Of a stretch of DNA of 64,000 nt, positions 35,503 to 44,227 are shown piece by piece. The notes under the pieces were generated by a model. The model did no database searches, had not been told where the DNA came from, and was given only the letters and a program-made list of their open reading frames with translations. Position 1 is the stretch's first letter; every line of letters starts with the position of its first letter. Location of the stretch: positions 13,647-77,646 of the forward strand of contig JBDHYG010000013.1 in the NCBI GenBank assembly GCA_039811225.1, in the 5' to 3' direction. Origin of the DNA: JAFDXJ01 sp039811225 (lineage in GTDB: Bacteria > Bacteroidota > Bacteroidia > Chitinophagales > Chitinophagaceae). Made by a program: the position numbers and the translations under genes.

Positions 35503-36693
35503 TTGAAGAAGCTACAAACAACTAAAATATTGAACTTTTTTGTTTTTCTATACATTCTTTGCATAATGAGCCCATTTGAAAAATTACATGCACAAACTGA
35601 TCCTGTTATTTTCAACTGGGAAATAGCAGGTTCCTTACCATCCCCGCTGCAAAATCAAGAGGCATTAGGAGTAGCCGGCCCGGTAACAGGTGTAAATCAA
35701 AATCGTTTAATAGTGGCCGGGGGCGCTAATTTTCCACAAGGAACGCCCTGGCAGGGTGGAAAAAAATTCTATGCAAAACAAGTGTATATTTTTTCCCGTG
35801 TACAAAACCACCTGGCCCTATTAACCGATACATTTAATTTACCGGAAAGCATAGCCTATACTGCCAATTGTGTTACTTCAAAGGGTATCTTTTATGCAGG
35901 TGGTGAAAATGAAAACGGGATCTCAGATAAAGCATACTTATTATCCTGGGATACATCAAAAAAAACATTAACTATTCAAGCCTTACCGGCTTTACCTTTT
36001 CCCGTTACGAATGCTGCGGCCACTGTGTGTAACGATTTTGTTTATATGGTAGGTGGTGAAAATAAGGAAAAAGTTTCTGCGCAGTGTTGGGCATTAGATT
36101 TGAACAAACCGGATGCCGGCTGGAAAATACTTACTCCTGTTCCGAAGCCGGTTTCAAATACTGTCCTGGTAAGTGTGGCTGCACAAAACAGCGATCGCCT
36201 TTTTCTCCTGGGCGGAAGATGTAAAACAGATACAGGTATTAGTACATTTTATTCCTCCGTTTTTGAATATGATATCGCGCAAAATCAATGGCATGAAAAA
36301 TCGCCCCTGCCTTATGCGCTTTCTGCCGGAACAGGGGTGCAACTCAATGCTACGACACTTGTACTTTTCGGTGGCGACAGAGGTACTACTTTTCACCAGG
36401 TAGAAACGGCCCTGGTAGCAATGACAAAAACGAATGACCCGGCTGAAAAAGAAAAAATCACCCAACACAAAAATGATTTACTCATCCATCACCCGGGATT
36501 TAGTAAAGAAATTTTATTGTATAATATTCAAACCGGTCAATGCCAATCTGTGGGGAATATGCCGTATGCAGCGCCGGCAACAACTACTGCCTTTTGGTGG
36601 GGCAATGCGGTCCTGCTTCCTTGTGGAGAGATTAAAGCGGGTGTGCGCACACCATTCATTTTAATGACAACACCACAAATGAAAGAACCATGA
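35503..36693 (+). CDS. nanM: NanM-like sialic-acid mutarotase (kelch propeller)
   Basis: A 396-residue protein with a signal peptide (hydrophobic core FFVFLYILCIM, end near LHAQ), so exported. It carries kelch repeats with double-glycine turns (IVAGGANF, FYAGGENE, YMVGGENK, FLLGGRCK, VLFGGDRG) forming a six-bladed propeller. This fits the NanM/cyclically permuted mutarotase family, which speeds conversion of alpha- to beta-N-acetylneuraminate in the periplasm. The start is TTG at 35503, since the next ATG would cut off most of the signal peptide. It overlaps the MFS gene by 4 bases. Confidence 0.85.
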   Translation: MKKLQTTKILNFFVFLYILCIMSPFEKLHAQTDPVIFNWEIAGSLPSPLQNQEALGVAGPVTGVNQNRLIVAGGANFPQGTPWQGGKKFYAKQVYIFSRVQNHLALLTDTFNLPESIAYTANCVTSKGIFYAGGENENGISDKAYLLSWDTSKKTLTIQALPALPFPVTNAAATVCNDFVYMVGGENKEKVSAQCWALDLNKPDAGWKILTPVPKPVSNTVLVSVAAQNSDRLFLLGGRCKTDTGISTFYSSVFEYDIAQNQWHEKSPLPYALSAGTGVQLNATTLVLFGGDRGTTFHQVETALVAMTKTNDPAEKEKITQHKNDLLIHHPGFSKEILLYNIQTGQCQSVGNMPYAAPATTTAFWWGNAVLLPCGEIKAGVRTPFILMTTPQMKEP

Positions 36694-37928
36694 AATCATC
36701 AAAAATATATCCCTGGGTTGTTGTTGGATTATTATGGTTCGTGGCATTACTGAATTATATGGACCGGCAAATGCTGAGTACCATGAAGCCTTCCATGATG
36801 GTGGATATTTTTGAGTTGCAACGTGCTGAAAATTTTGGCCGGCTCATGGCTGTATTTTTATGGATATATGGATTGATGAGCCCGGTAGCAGGATTAATAG
36901 CAGACCGGGTTAGTAAAAAATGGCTGATCGTGGTCAGTTTATTTGTATGGTCAGCTGTAACGTTTTCCATGGGCTATGCACAAACTTTTGATCAATTGTA
37001 CTGGTTGCGGGCAACCATGGGTATCAGCGAAGCCATTTATATTCCTGCCGGCCTGGCCATGATTACCGAATACCATGTATCCAAAACAAGGTCATTGGCA
37101 ATTGGTATTCATATGACCGGCTTATATATGGGCCAGGCATTAGGTGGTTTTGGCGCTACGATTGCCAAAAATTTTTCCTGGCAAATGGCCTTTCATTCAT
37201 TTGGCTTTATTGGTATAGCTTATGCCCTTATATTAATTCTCTTTTTACGAGACAAGAAAAAAGAGCCTTCAGAAATCACTGCCGGCCTTCCCGCACTGCC
37301 CGGGAAATCAACGTTAGGGAAAAGCCTGGCGGTATTGTTTTCCAATATTTCCTTTTGGATCCTTCTTTTTTATTTTGCCATTCCGAGTTTACCGGGATGG
37401 GCAGTAAAAAATTGGTTGCCTACTTTATTTGCAGAAAACCTGCATATCGATATGGCAACTGCCGGCCCGCTTTCTACCATTACCATTGCAGTGTCATCTT
37501 TTCTTGGAGTTATTGCCGGCGGCATTTTATCCGATCGGTGGGTGCAAAAAAATAATAAGGGCAGAATTTATACAAGCGCCATTGGCCTGGGGCTTACGAT
37601 ACCGGCATTGCTCTTGATTGGCCTGGGTCATTCATTGTTCCATGTCATTGGGGCGGCATTTTGTTTTGGAATCGGGTATGGTATGTTTGATGCGAACAAT
37701 ATGCCGATACTATGCCAGTTTATAAGTGCGAAATACCGGGCCACCGCCTATGGCGTGATGAATATGGTAGGCGTTTTTGCGGGCGCCTATATTACGGACT
37801 GGCTGGGAAAATCAATGGACGCCGGTGATTTGGGCCGAAGCTTTGCCATTCTCCCGGGAATAGTTTTACTGGCACTCATTGTACAATTGAGTTTTTTACG
37901 ACCCACATCAAAAGATTTTACAGAATAA
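36690..37928 (+). CDS. nanT: MFS transporter, probable sialic-acid permease
   Basis: A 412-residue protein with about 12 membrane spans. The N-terminal LNYMDRQMLS motif and the loop LIADRVSKKW between spans 2 and 3 are typical of the anion:cation symporter branch of the major facilitator superfamily, which includes sugar-acid and sialate permeases. Its place between nanM and the epimerase gene (ATGA overlap upstream, 17 bases downstream) points to inner-membrane uptake of N-acetylneuraminate. Substrate is inferred from context. Confidence 0.82.
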   Translation: MKSSKIYPWVVVGLLWFVALLNYMDRQMLSTMKPSMMVDIFELQRAENFGRLMAVFLWIYGLMSPVAGLIADRVSKKWLIVVSLFVWSAVTFSMGYAQTFDQLYWLRATMGISEAIYIPAGLAMITEYHVSKTRSLAIGIHMTGLYMGQALGGFGATIAKNFSWQMAFHSFGFIGIAYALILILFLRDKKKEPSEITAGLPALPGKSTLGKSLAVLFSNISFWILLFYFAIPSLPGWAVKNWLPTLFAENLHIDMATAGPLSTITIAVSSFLGVIAGGILSDRWVQKNNKGRIYTSAIGLGLTIPALLLIGLGHSLFHVIGAAFCFGIGYGMFDANNMPILCQFISAKYRATAYGVMNMVGVFAGAYITDWLGKSMDAGDLGRSFAILPGIVLLALIVQLSFLRPTSKDFTE

Positions 37929-37945
37929 AGAAATGAAAAAATAGT

Positions 37946-39127
37946 ATGGCTTATTCAACAGAAGACCTGGCATATCTTCAGGTATTTTACAGGAATCAAT
38001 TAATTCAGGACACAGTACCTTTTTGGTTTCCACGTTCTATCGATACCGACTATGGGGGTTTTTTATTTATGCGTGATGCTGATGGATCTTTAATAGATGA
38101 TGATAAAGCCGTATGGATACAGGGGCGGGCAACCTGGCTACTGGCTACTCTATATAATACCATTGAAAAAAATCCAGACTGGCTGAAGGGAGCTAAATGC
38201 GGGTATGATTTTTTAAACAAGCATTGCTTTGATACAGATGGCCAGATGTTTTTTCATGTTACCCGGGATGGGCGGCCATTACGTAAAAGGCGCTACTTTT
38301 TTGCTGAGACTTTTTATGTCATTGCAGCAGCAGCATATGCACAAGCCAGTGGAGATAAAGATGCCGCACAAAAAGCACGGATGGTTTTTGGTAATTGCCT
38401 GGATTATATTACCGGTATAAAGAAATTACCACCAAAGTTTACTAATGTTCGGCCAACCAAAGGAATAGGAGTTCCAATTATTATGATGCATACAGCTCAA
38501 CAGTTGCGTGATACCATAGGGGATCCTCGTTGCGATGAATGGATTACCCGGTGGATAGAAGAAATAGAGCAGGATTTTGTAAAAGATGATATGCAATGTG
38601 TCATGGAGCAGGTATCACCGGATGGCCATATCATAGATCATATAGATGGCCGGACACTCAATCCCGGTCATGCTATGGAAGGTGCCTGGTTTATTTTATG
38701 GGAAGCTAAATACCGGCAACATGATCCACACCTGGTACAACTGGGTTGTCGGATGCTGGATTATATGTGGGCCCGTGGCTGGGATAAAGAATATGGCGGG
38801 ATTTTGTATTACCGGGACGTGTATGATAAACCAGTGCAGGAATATTGGCAGGATATGAAATTCTGGTGGCCACATAATGAAGCCATTATCGCTACCCTGC
38901 TTGCTTACCTGATGACTGGCAATGAAAAATATGCGCACTGGCATAAGCAGGTGCACCAGTATGCTTACGAAAAATTCCATGATAAAAAATCTGGTGAATG
39001 GTTTGGCTACCTGCACCGGGATGGCAGCCTTGCACAATCCGCAAAGGGGAACTTATTTAAAGGCCCGTTTCATTTACCCAGGCAGGAATGGATGTGTATG
39101 AAATTATTGGAAGAATATATAAAATAA
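37946..39127 (+). CDS. AGE-family N-acylglucosamine 2-epimerase
   Basis: A 393-residue (alpha/alpha)6-barrel enzyme. Motifs are GRATWLLATLYN near 50, FFHVTRDGRPLRKRRYFFAETF near 100-120 (cited by position), the HPGHAMEGAWF-type segment (LNPGHAMEG) near 237, and the FWWPHNEAI block near 310 with the catalytic His pair region. Family members interconvert ManNAc and GlcNAc. In Bacteroidota nan operons such as that of Bacteroides fragilis this enzyme replaces NanE and acts on free ManNAc, after which a hexokinase is needed. No hexokinase is seen here. Confidence 0.88.
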   Translation: MAYSTEDLAYLQVFYRNQLIQDTVPFWFPRSIDTDYGGFLFMRDADGSLIDDDKAVWIQGRATWLLATLYNTIEKNPDWLKGAKCGYDFLNKHCFDTDGQMFFHVTRDGRPLRKRRYFFAETFYVIAAAAYAQASGDKDAAQKARMVFGNCLDYITGIKKLPPKFTNVRPTKGIGVPIIMMHTAQQLRDTIGDPRCDEWITRWIEEIEQDFVKDDMQCVMEQVSPDGHIIDHIDGRTLNPGHAMEGAWFILWEAKYRQHDPHLVQLGCRMLDYMWARGWDKEYGGILYYRDVYDKPVQEYWQDMKFWWPHNEAIIATLLAYLMTGNEKYAHWHKQVHQYAYEKFHDKKSGEWFGYLHRDGSLAQSAKGNLFKGPFHLPRQEWMCMKLLEEYIK

Positions 39128-39195
39128 TGCCGGCCCCGGCAACGTGTTTACATCATTTTATATAATTATAGTTCCCCGAAAAAATGTATTCAGTT

Positions 39196-39651
39196 TTACC
39201 TGTTTTTTGTTCGCCAAAAAACAAAAGGCAGAATCACTACACCAATATTAAGGAACATAGATATACAAACAGCAAGTACGCCTAATACAGGCGATTGAAT
39301 ACTCAATAGATTATGCATTCCTGCACCATCCGCAGCATTACTTTCATTATAGGCCCACATATGATATTGATTACCGGGTGTCTCCAGGAAAATATGAAGA
39401 CCAAGCAATGCTATGGCCAAAACCACTGCTACGATTACCCGGTATATCCTATTTTTTACCAGGAATAAAGTTGCAATAAGTGGATATACAACCAGGCTAT
39501 ATGTAAAGGGAGTTATTTCATTGGTAAATGGCCAGCCACTATGATCATGCCGTAAAATATGATCTATATGATGTAAAATTCCCAATACCAACAACAGGAT
39601 CATAAATCGCGTTGTTTGCTTTTGTGTAAAGTATCTTTTGGAAGTGTCCAT
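39196..39651 (-). CDS. Small His-rich integral membrane protein
   Basis: A 151-residue protein with four hydrophobic spans (about 15-30, 50-65, 70-90 and 120-142). The end of the first span carries LHHIDHILRHDHSGWP, a cluster of His and Asp residues next to the membrane. Similar His/Asp-rich small membrane proteins occur in other bacteria, but I know of no assigned function. It is transcribed alone, convergent with the sialic-acid operon and about 100 bases from the DUF5777 gene. Confidence 0.65.
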   Translation of the reverse strand: MDTSKRYFTQKQTTRFMILLLVLGILHHIDHILRHDHSGWPFTNEITPFTYSLVVYPLIATLFLVKNRIYRVIVAVVLAIALLGLHIFLETPGNQYHMWAYNESNAADGAGMHNLLSIQSPVLGVLAVCISMFLNIGVVILPFVFWRTKNR

Positions 39652-39749
39652 AAAATATGTACACCAGTAAGATAATAGTTAATTTCACAAGAAAAAAATA
39701 AAAAACAACGTTTAATGAATCCGGAAATAGTGTTTGTGTCTTTTAACAA

Positions 39750-40646
39750 TCAATGTTTTTTCCTGAATTGAAAAACCCGGGAAATATTAAAGCCAAACAG
39801 GATATCTGATTTATCCCAACGGCCGGTTGTTTCCGTTATAAAGGATTTTTCTGTTATGCCAAAGGAATTGGTGAAATGAAGTTGAAATACATGTCCCCCA
39901 CCAGTAGCAATATCTACGCCCAATGAAAACACATTATGTGATCCCGGGGATTGCATACCGGGTAACTGGTAAAAATATTCTGCATTGATGCTGAGCCTTT
40001 TTGAAATGCGTTGCCGGGCGCCTATACCAATGGCCAATTGCCATTTATCCGGGTGTGAAAATGAAATATTATCTTCCTGTACAAGTGTGGGCATCAGTTG
40101 CAGGGCAAACTGTTCCGAGAATTTTCGGGAAATGAGTATTTGATAAACAGCAGAAAACCGGTCTGAAAAAGTTGTCTTCACGGTATCCAATTGCCGGAGT
40201 GTATTTACGGCAAAAACAGTTACTAAAGAAACCGTTACCGGCCTTTTTACTGCACCGGTCGATTGACGCAGGAGCCGTAGTTTAACAAAAGCATCATATG
40301 TTTTCTGGTACGTACTATGGCCGATACCTGCCATTAAATAATCAGTAAAACCATAATCAAATCCCAACCGCATGGTGGCATTATCAAGCCCAAAGAAATT
40401 ATATAAACCACTGCTCAAGGGACCAAACCGGTGTGATATCCGCAGATCCAACACCCGCTTTGGCAGGGTCTCCGTGGATTGGCCATCTACGATACGGGTA
40501 GTTCTGAAAACAGCCGTTGCAAATTCTGTTTTATTTTTTGCCGTTTCATTTTCCAACACCTGCAGGAGATTTGTTGTATCCTGTGCTTGGGAAAATAAAC
40601 CTACACATAGGAAGCCGTATAGACATAACACATAATGGATCTGCAT
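39750..40646 (-). CDS. DUF5777-type outer-membrane beta-barrel protein
   Basis: A 298-residue protein with a signal peptide (LCVGLFSQAQ) and a run of amphipathic strands ending in FNISRVFQFRKKH. The RVLDLRISHRFGPLSSGLYNFFGLDNA segment (about 63-90) and the NVFSLGVDIATGGHVFQ-type segment near 245 match DUF5777. The family is thought to form an outer-membrane barrel; its role is unknown. It is the last gene of a cluster with a cupredoxin, an OB-fold protein and YceI; the YceI stop lies directly before its ATG. Confidence 0.82.
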   Translation of the reverse strand: MQIHYVLCLYGFLCVGLFSQAQDTTNLLQVLENETAKNKTEFATAVFRTTRIVDGQSTETLPKRVLDLRISHRFGPLSSGLYNFFGLDNATMRLGFDYGFTDYLMAGIGHSTYQKTYDAFVKLRLLRQSTGAVKRPVTVSLVTVFAVNTLRQLDTVKTTFSDRFSAVYQILISRKFSEQFALQLMPTLVQEDNISFSHPDKWQLAIGIGARQRISKRLSINAEYFYQLPGMQSPGSHNVFSLGVDIATGGGHVFQLHFTNSFGITEKSFITETTGRWDKSDILFGFNISRVFQFRKKH

Positions 40647-40647
40647 G

Positions 40648-41199
40648 TTATTTTTTTTGATAGGTACAATCGATGCTGACTTCTATACGTTCAGCAATTT
40701 TATTGGCAATGATGGTGGGAACTTTTATTTGATAATCTTTCAACAAAACAAAGAAACTTGCCGTGGCACTGATGATTCCATTATGAATGCTAATTGTTCC
40801 CGAAGTACTGATACGCCTGGTTACGCCATGAATTTGCAGGTCACCTGTTACCGTAACCGGGATATCTGCATTTTTTGACGGGTCAATCCGTTGGTAATTA
40901 TTTATTTTTCCCTGGAATGTTGAACGTGGATACGTATCGCTTTCCATATAATCTTCGTTGAAATCCTCTTCCATCTTGGCCTTGGGAAACCTAAACCCTT
41001 TATTGAATAAAGAAAACCCGATTTCGCCTGTTCCTACATTCAAGACACATATCACCTGGTTATTATCCGCCTGGATATTTTCTACAATAGTTTTTGAATA
41101 AAAGGCGATATGGCCATTCTTGGAATAATACACCTGGGCATGCCCCTGGAAAAAAGCCAATAAGGCTATGACAAAAATGAGCAGGATTTTTTTCATCAT
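40648..41199 (-). CDS. YceI-family periplasmic protein
   Basis: A 183-residue protein from an ATG at 41199 with a signal peptide (LIFVIALLAFFQGHAQ). The mature part is a YceI lipocalin-like barrel: GHIAFYSKT, PRSTFQGKI near 105 and VTGDLQIHGVTRRIS near 125 are the family blocks. YceI proteins bind polyisoprenoid or similar lipids in the periplasm. An in-frame GTG at 41226 is less likely because it would overlap the upstream gene. Gap to the OB-fold gene is 11 bases. Confidence 0.85.
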   Translation of the reverse strand: MMKKILLIFVIALLAFFQGHAQVYYSKNGHIAFYSKTIVENIQADNNQVICVLNVGTGEIGFSLFNKGFRFPKAKMEEDFNEDYMESDTYPRSTFQGKINNYQRIDPSKNADIPVTVTGDLQIHGVTRRISTSGTISIHNGIISATASFFVLLKDYQIKVPTIIANKIAERIEVSIDCTYQKK

Positions 41200-41210
41200 A
41201 GTATTGGCTT

Positions 41211-41660
41211 TTATAATCGGTAACACCTAATCAAAAAAACATCGCCTGGTATATCGAAGGCCATATCGCCATTTGCATAACCCATACAGATTCCCTGGAT
41301 GGTGATCATTTCACCGGTATGCAGGCTCTCTACGTTTTCTTCCATCGTACAATTAATAGCAGCATCCGCCCGATTTGTTTCGAGTAATACAATTTGTTGC
41401 CGTTGTTGGTTGCTATCAACCCGTTTTACTTTCCCGGTTACGGCTACTATTTTATTATTAAAAATCTTAGTTATCTCTTCACTTCCATGTGCCAATGTAT
41501 CGTATAAAGCCATGGCCGTAATGGGAATTGCTTCTTGCCTCCGAATATCTGAGTGTGGTTTATTCCACTGATAAGCAGCGAAGCCAATAACCATGACCAG
41601 CAAAACAGATGTTACCAGTATGATGGTATTTTTTCTTTTTTTAAGCAATACACTTTGCAT
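41211..41660 (-). CDS. Membrane-anchored OB-fold (tRNA_anti-like) protein
   Basis: A 149-residue protein with one N-terminal membrane span (about residues 12-32) and a periplasmic OB-type domain: NNKIVAVTGKVKRVD, INCTMEE and GEMITIQGICMGYA are the strand blocks of the tRNA_anti-like family. Despite the family name, a tRNA role is not implied outside the cytoplasm. The ATG at 41660 is preferred to a TTG at 41681. It sits between the cupredoxin and YceI genes on the same strand with short gaps. Confidence 0.72.
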   Translation of the reverse strand: MQSVLLKKRKNTIILVTSVLLVMVIGFAAYQWNKPHSDIRRQEAIPITAMALYDTLAHGSEEITKIFNNKIVAVTGKVKRVDSNQQRQQIVLLETNRADAAINCTMEENVESLHTGEMITIQGICMGYANGDMAFDIPGDVFLIRCYRL

Positions 41661-41690
41661 GGGTATGAATAGCTTACACAAAACGATTCA

Positions 41691-42062
41691 TTATTCAGTC
41701 ACAATAAGCACGGCTGTCATGGCTGAATGATAATTACAATGGTAGTTAAATGTGCCAGCTTTGTTGGTGGTGTATGAAAATGTTGCCCCATTATTCATAT
41801 TCCCACTATTAAAACTTACCCCATCATCTGATGTTACGGTATGAGCCATGCCATCCTGGTTAACCCATTTTACAATCGTTCCTTTCTTTACGGTTGTACT
41901 CGCAGGAAAGGCCATGCCACTTATATTAAGCGTAGTAGTGGTAGGAGTGGGTGGCGGTGGCGGAGGAGTACCACCTCCCCCGTTATTTTTTTTGGAACAT
42001 GCCATGAACGTAATGGCTATGATACCTGCCATGAGCATGGCACGGAAACTTTTGAAATGCAT
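41691..42062 (-). CDS. Cupredoxin (type 1 copper) lipoprotein
   Basis: A 123-residue lipoprotein (FMAC, Cys22) with a Gly/Pro/Thr-rich linker to about residue 44 and a plastocyanin-type domain. The copper ligands are His74 (MAHTV), Cys109, His112 and Met115. The ligand loop is C-x2-H-x2-M, as in amicyanin, and not the C-x2-H-x4-M of plastocyanin. It is likely a periplasmic or surface electron carrier. First gene of the cluster with OB-fold, YceI and DUF5777 proteins, 9 bases or more apart. Confidence 0.9.
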   Translation of the reverse strand: MHFKSFRAMLMAGIIAITFMACSKKNNGGGGTPPPPPPTPTTTTLNISGMAFPASTTVKKGTIVKWVNQDGMAHTVTSDDGVSFNSGNMNNGATFSYTTNKAGTFNYHCNYHSAMTAVLIVTE

Positions 42063-42191
42063 ACAATGTTTTTTTTAGATGAAGAATGTTGCAAGCAAAA
42101 CCGATACATTTTTGTTACCGGCTTGTTTTGTGTGCTTACTTATTCTCTTATCGGAGGAAAAATAAAAATGGTTGCCTCGGTGAAAAAGAAA

Positions 42192-43517
42192 TTATTTTTT
42201 CTGGGTGGATTGTTTTTTAGCAAATGGTTTTACTTTCAAAGACACCAATACACCGGCGCTATACAATTTTACTTTTCCATAGCCCACACCATACAGGGGC
42301 AGATTGATATAAGGCTCAGCAGAAATGGAAATCGCCGGATTGAGTTTCCTTTCATACCCGGCTGCCAGGCGCAGTGATGAAAAGTAATGCTTGTTTTGGT
42401 TATCTATTTCATACGACCTGTTCCAGACCTGTCCATAAGGATCTTTGGAAAAATAATCATATTTCTCTTTCTTCATAAACAAAGAAGATACACCCAGTGA
42501 GGCATACCAGCTTTGGCGGGATGATTGGCTGAAACGGTAATCCACGATAAGTGGAATTTCATAAATTTTACAATCGGCATTGATATAATCCAGGTAGGGA
42601 TAATTGCTCCAGAAATCTTCCGGGGGATGGTACCCAGAAGGCGGCGCATCATACACTTTATCCTCCACAAAAAAGCCGGCTTTTAATGTGAATTTTTCAT
42701 TCACCTCATAACTGATTCCGGCACCATATATGGATTTCAGTTTTCCTATATTTTTTAAACTCACGACGCTTACATCCGGGCCACCTGCAAGATAGATGCC
42801 CAACGATTGAAGGAATGATTGCCCGGATTTTTTTGCCGGGCTTTTTTTCTTCTCCTCTGCGGTTTGATTGGTGCGTTGTAGTACACTATCCCTGGTTACT
42901 TTCTCCACTTCCATCTTCTCTTTATCTGCAACATGTGTGGAACCAGGAATTAGCGGTTGTTTTAGTTGTGAAATATTTTGCCTCTGCTGTTGAGGAAGAT
43001 TGGGTAATGGCTGGTAAATTTCTTTTTGCCCATTGTTTTGGGAAATGATTGAATTATTCACCCCAATATCCCATTTGGTAAAAGGTTGTTCCTTTTTATT
43101 TAACTGTAAATTTTTAATTTTTTCTGCACTTAAAAAATCGCGGGCAGGTTGTTGCAATGCTTGTGCATCGGAAAGTTCCATTTGACGGCTTGTTTGAACC
43201 TGCTGAATCTTCGACGTATCCATACTATTTTTTTGTAACAAGGCCATACTATCTATCATGGTTGGCATGGCGGGCTGTACACCAGGATTCGATGAAGCAT
43301 TTGGTTTATTATTTTTTCCGGGCCAAATAATAATCAATCCACTCCCTACCATTAAAAACAATAATAGCAAGAACCAGAATCTTTTCTTGTCCTTCTTCTT
43401 TACCGGCATTTTTTCATCCAGCACTTTTTGCATAGCATCCCAGGCCTCCTCTGTAAAAGGGGGTTCATGCTGTGCAGCCGCGTCCTGAATTTTTTTATCG
43501 AATTTGTCAGGTGTCAT
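42192..43517 (-). CDS. Inner-membrane anchored protein with C-terminal outer-membrane beta-barrel
   Basis: A 441-residue protein. Residues 1-45 are cytoplasmic and resemble the short arm found in Bacteroidota anti-sigma-type proteins (FDKKIQDAAAQHEPP, FTEEAWDAMQKVLDEK). Residues 47-65 are a membrane span. A Gln/Pro-rich linker of about 165 residues follows, then from about 235 a set of beta strands typical of the porin/OmpA-type barrel (FTLKAGFFVEDKVYD, IPLIVDYRFS, YASLGVSSLFM, ISAEPYINLPLYGVGYGK). The start lies inside the sigma factor gene (11-base overlap). The architecture could link both membranes; control of the sigma factor is a hypothesis. Confidence 0.78.
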   Translation of the reverse strand: MTPDKFDKKIQDAAAQHEPPFTEEAWDAMQKVLDEKMPVKKKDKKRFWFLLLLFLMVGSGLIIIWPGKNNKPNASSNPGVQPAMPTMIDSMALLQKNSMDTSKIQQVQTSRQMELSDAQALQQPARDFLSAEKIKNLQLNKKEQPFTKWDIGVNNSIISQNNGQKEIYQPLPNLPQQQRQNISQLKQPLIPGSTHVADKEKMEVEKVTRDSVLQRTNQTAEEKKKSPAKKSGQSFLQSLGIYLAGGPDVSVVSLKNIGKLKSIYGAGISYEVNEKFTLKAGFFVEDKVYDAPPSGYHPPEDFWSNYPYLDYINADCKIYEIPLIVDYRFSQSSRQSWYASLGVSSLFMKKEKYDYFSKDPYGQVWNRSYEIDNQNKHYFSSLRLAAGYERKLNPAISISAEPYINLPLYGVGYGKVKLYSAGVLVSLKVKPFAKKQSTQKK

Positions 43518-44154
43518 TCTTAATGCATTCGGTTTGATTTGATATGAATAAAATTTTTATCAACTGTTGTTTTGCTTTTGACAGGTTTGACTTGGATGTG
43601 CCAATGGATATCTGCAATTTTTCTGCAATTTCCTGATGCGTGAATCCTTCTACGATATACAAATTTATGATGGTCCGGTAGGCCGGGCTCAGGCTTTTAA
43701 TGGCTGCAATGATTTCATCGTACGAAATTTTGTCCAACGCATTTTCCGAGACCTCTTCCACATCGATTATTGTTTCAGGGAAATGCGTGGCTGTTTCATA
43801 TTTCATATATTTACGATTATGATCAATTGCTGTGTAGAGCATGATCTTTCGTAACCAGCCTTTAAACGAGCTGCTCAGATCGGCATAGGTTGGGGAAAAC
43901 CGATGTATTTCCTGGAACACTTTCAGGAAACCATCATTTATGATCTCAGCTGCATCTTCCTGCCTGCCCGCATATCGGGAACATATAGACATAGCATAAC
44001 CGTAAAAAGCGCTGAAAATTTTTTTCTGGCTTTCCCGGTTATTTAGGCCACAGCCCCTGATATGAAGTTTTAATTCTTCTGCAGAAAGCAAATAATCTAT
44101 TTTAATCAATTTACTAATCGGCTGAATCCGATAAAAGGTTGCCTCTTCCTGCAT
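43507..44154 (-). CDS. ECF-type RNA polymerase sigma factor
   Basis: A 215-residue sigma factor from ATG 44154: region 2 (FYGYAMSICSRYAG to EIINDGFLKVFQEI) and region 4 (LSPAYRTIINLYIVEGFTHQEIAEKL, about residues 153-178, then GTSKSNLSKAKQQL). Relatives begin with a short LLSAEELKLHI-type helix, as here. The frame is open to a TTG at 44235, which would add 27 residues without family support. The next gene overlaps it by 11 bases. A near-consensus AATATTTG lies about 40 bases upstream of the ATG and could be its promoter. Confidence 0.88.
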   Translation of the reverse strand: MQEEATFYRIQPISKLIKIDYLLSAEELKLHIRGCGLNNRESQKKIFSAFYGYAMSICSRYAGRQEDAAEIINDGFLKVFQEIHRFSPTYADLSSSFKGWLRKIMLYTAIDHNRKYMKYETATHFPETIIDVEEVSENALDKISYDEIIAAIKSLSPAYRTIINLYIVEGFTHQEIAEKLQISIGTSKSNLSKAKQQLIKILFISNQTECIKNDT

Positions 44155-44227
44155 AAATTTACTGACTTGCTTCCTCCATAACAAATTTTCCAGGCTGCAA
44201 ATATTTTTTACCAGACATAAGAGTACC

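Noticed and set aside
41930..41990. Gly/Pro-rich low-complexity tract that looked like a simple repeat
   Set aside because: It encodes the flexible GGGG/PPPPPP linker of the cupredoxin lipoprotein and is explained by the protein.
41841..42377. 178-residue plus-strand frame over the cupredoxin gene and the following spacer, with GGAGG before an ATG near 42168
   Set aside because: It is antisense to two well-supported genes, and the purine-rich match looks accidental since upstream elements here are mostly not of that type.
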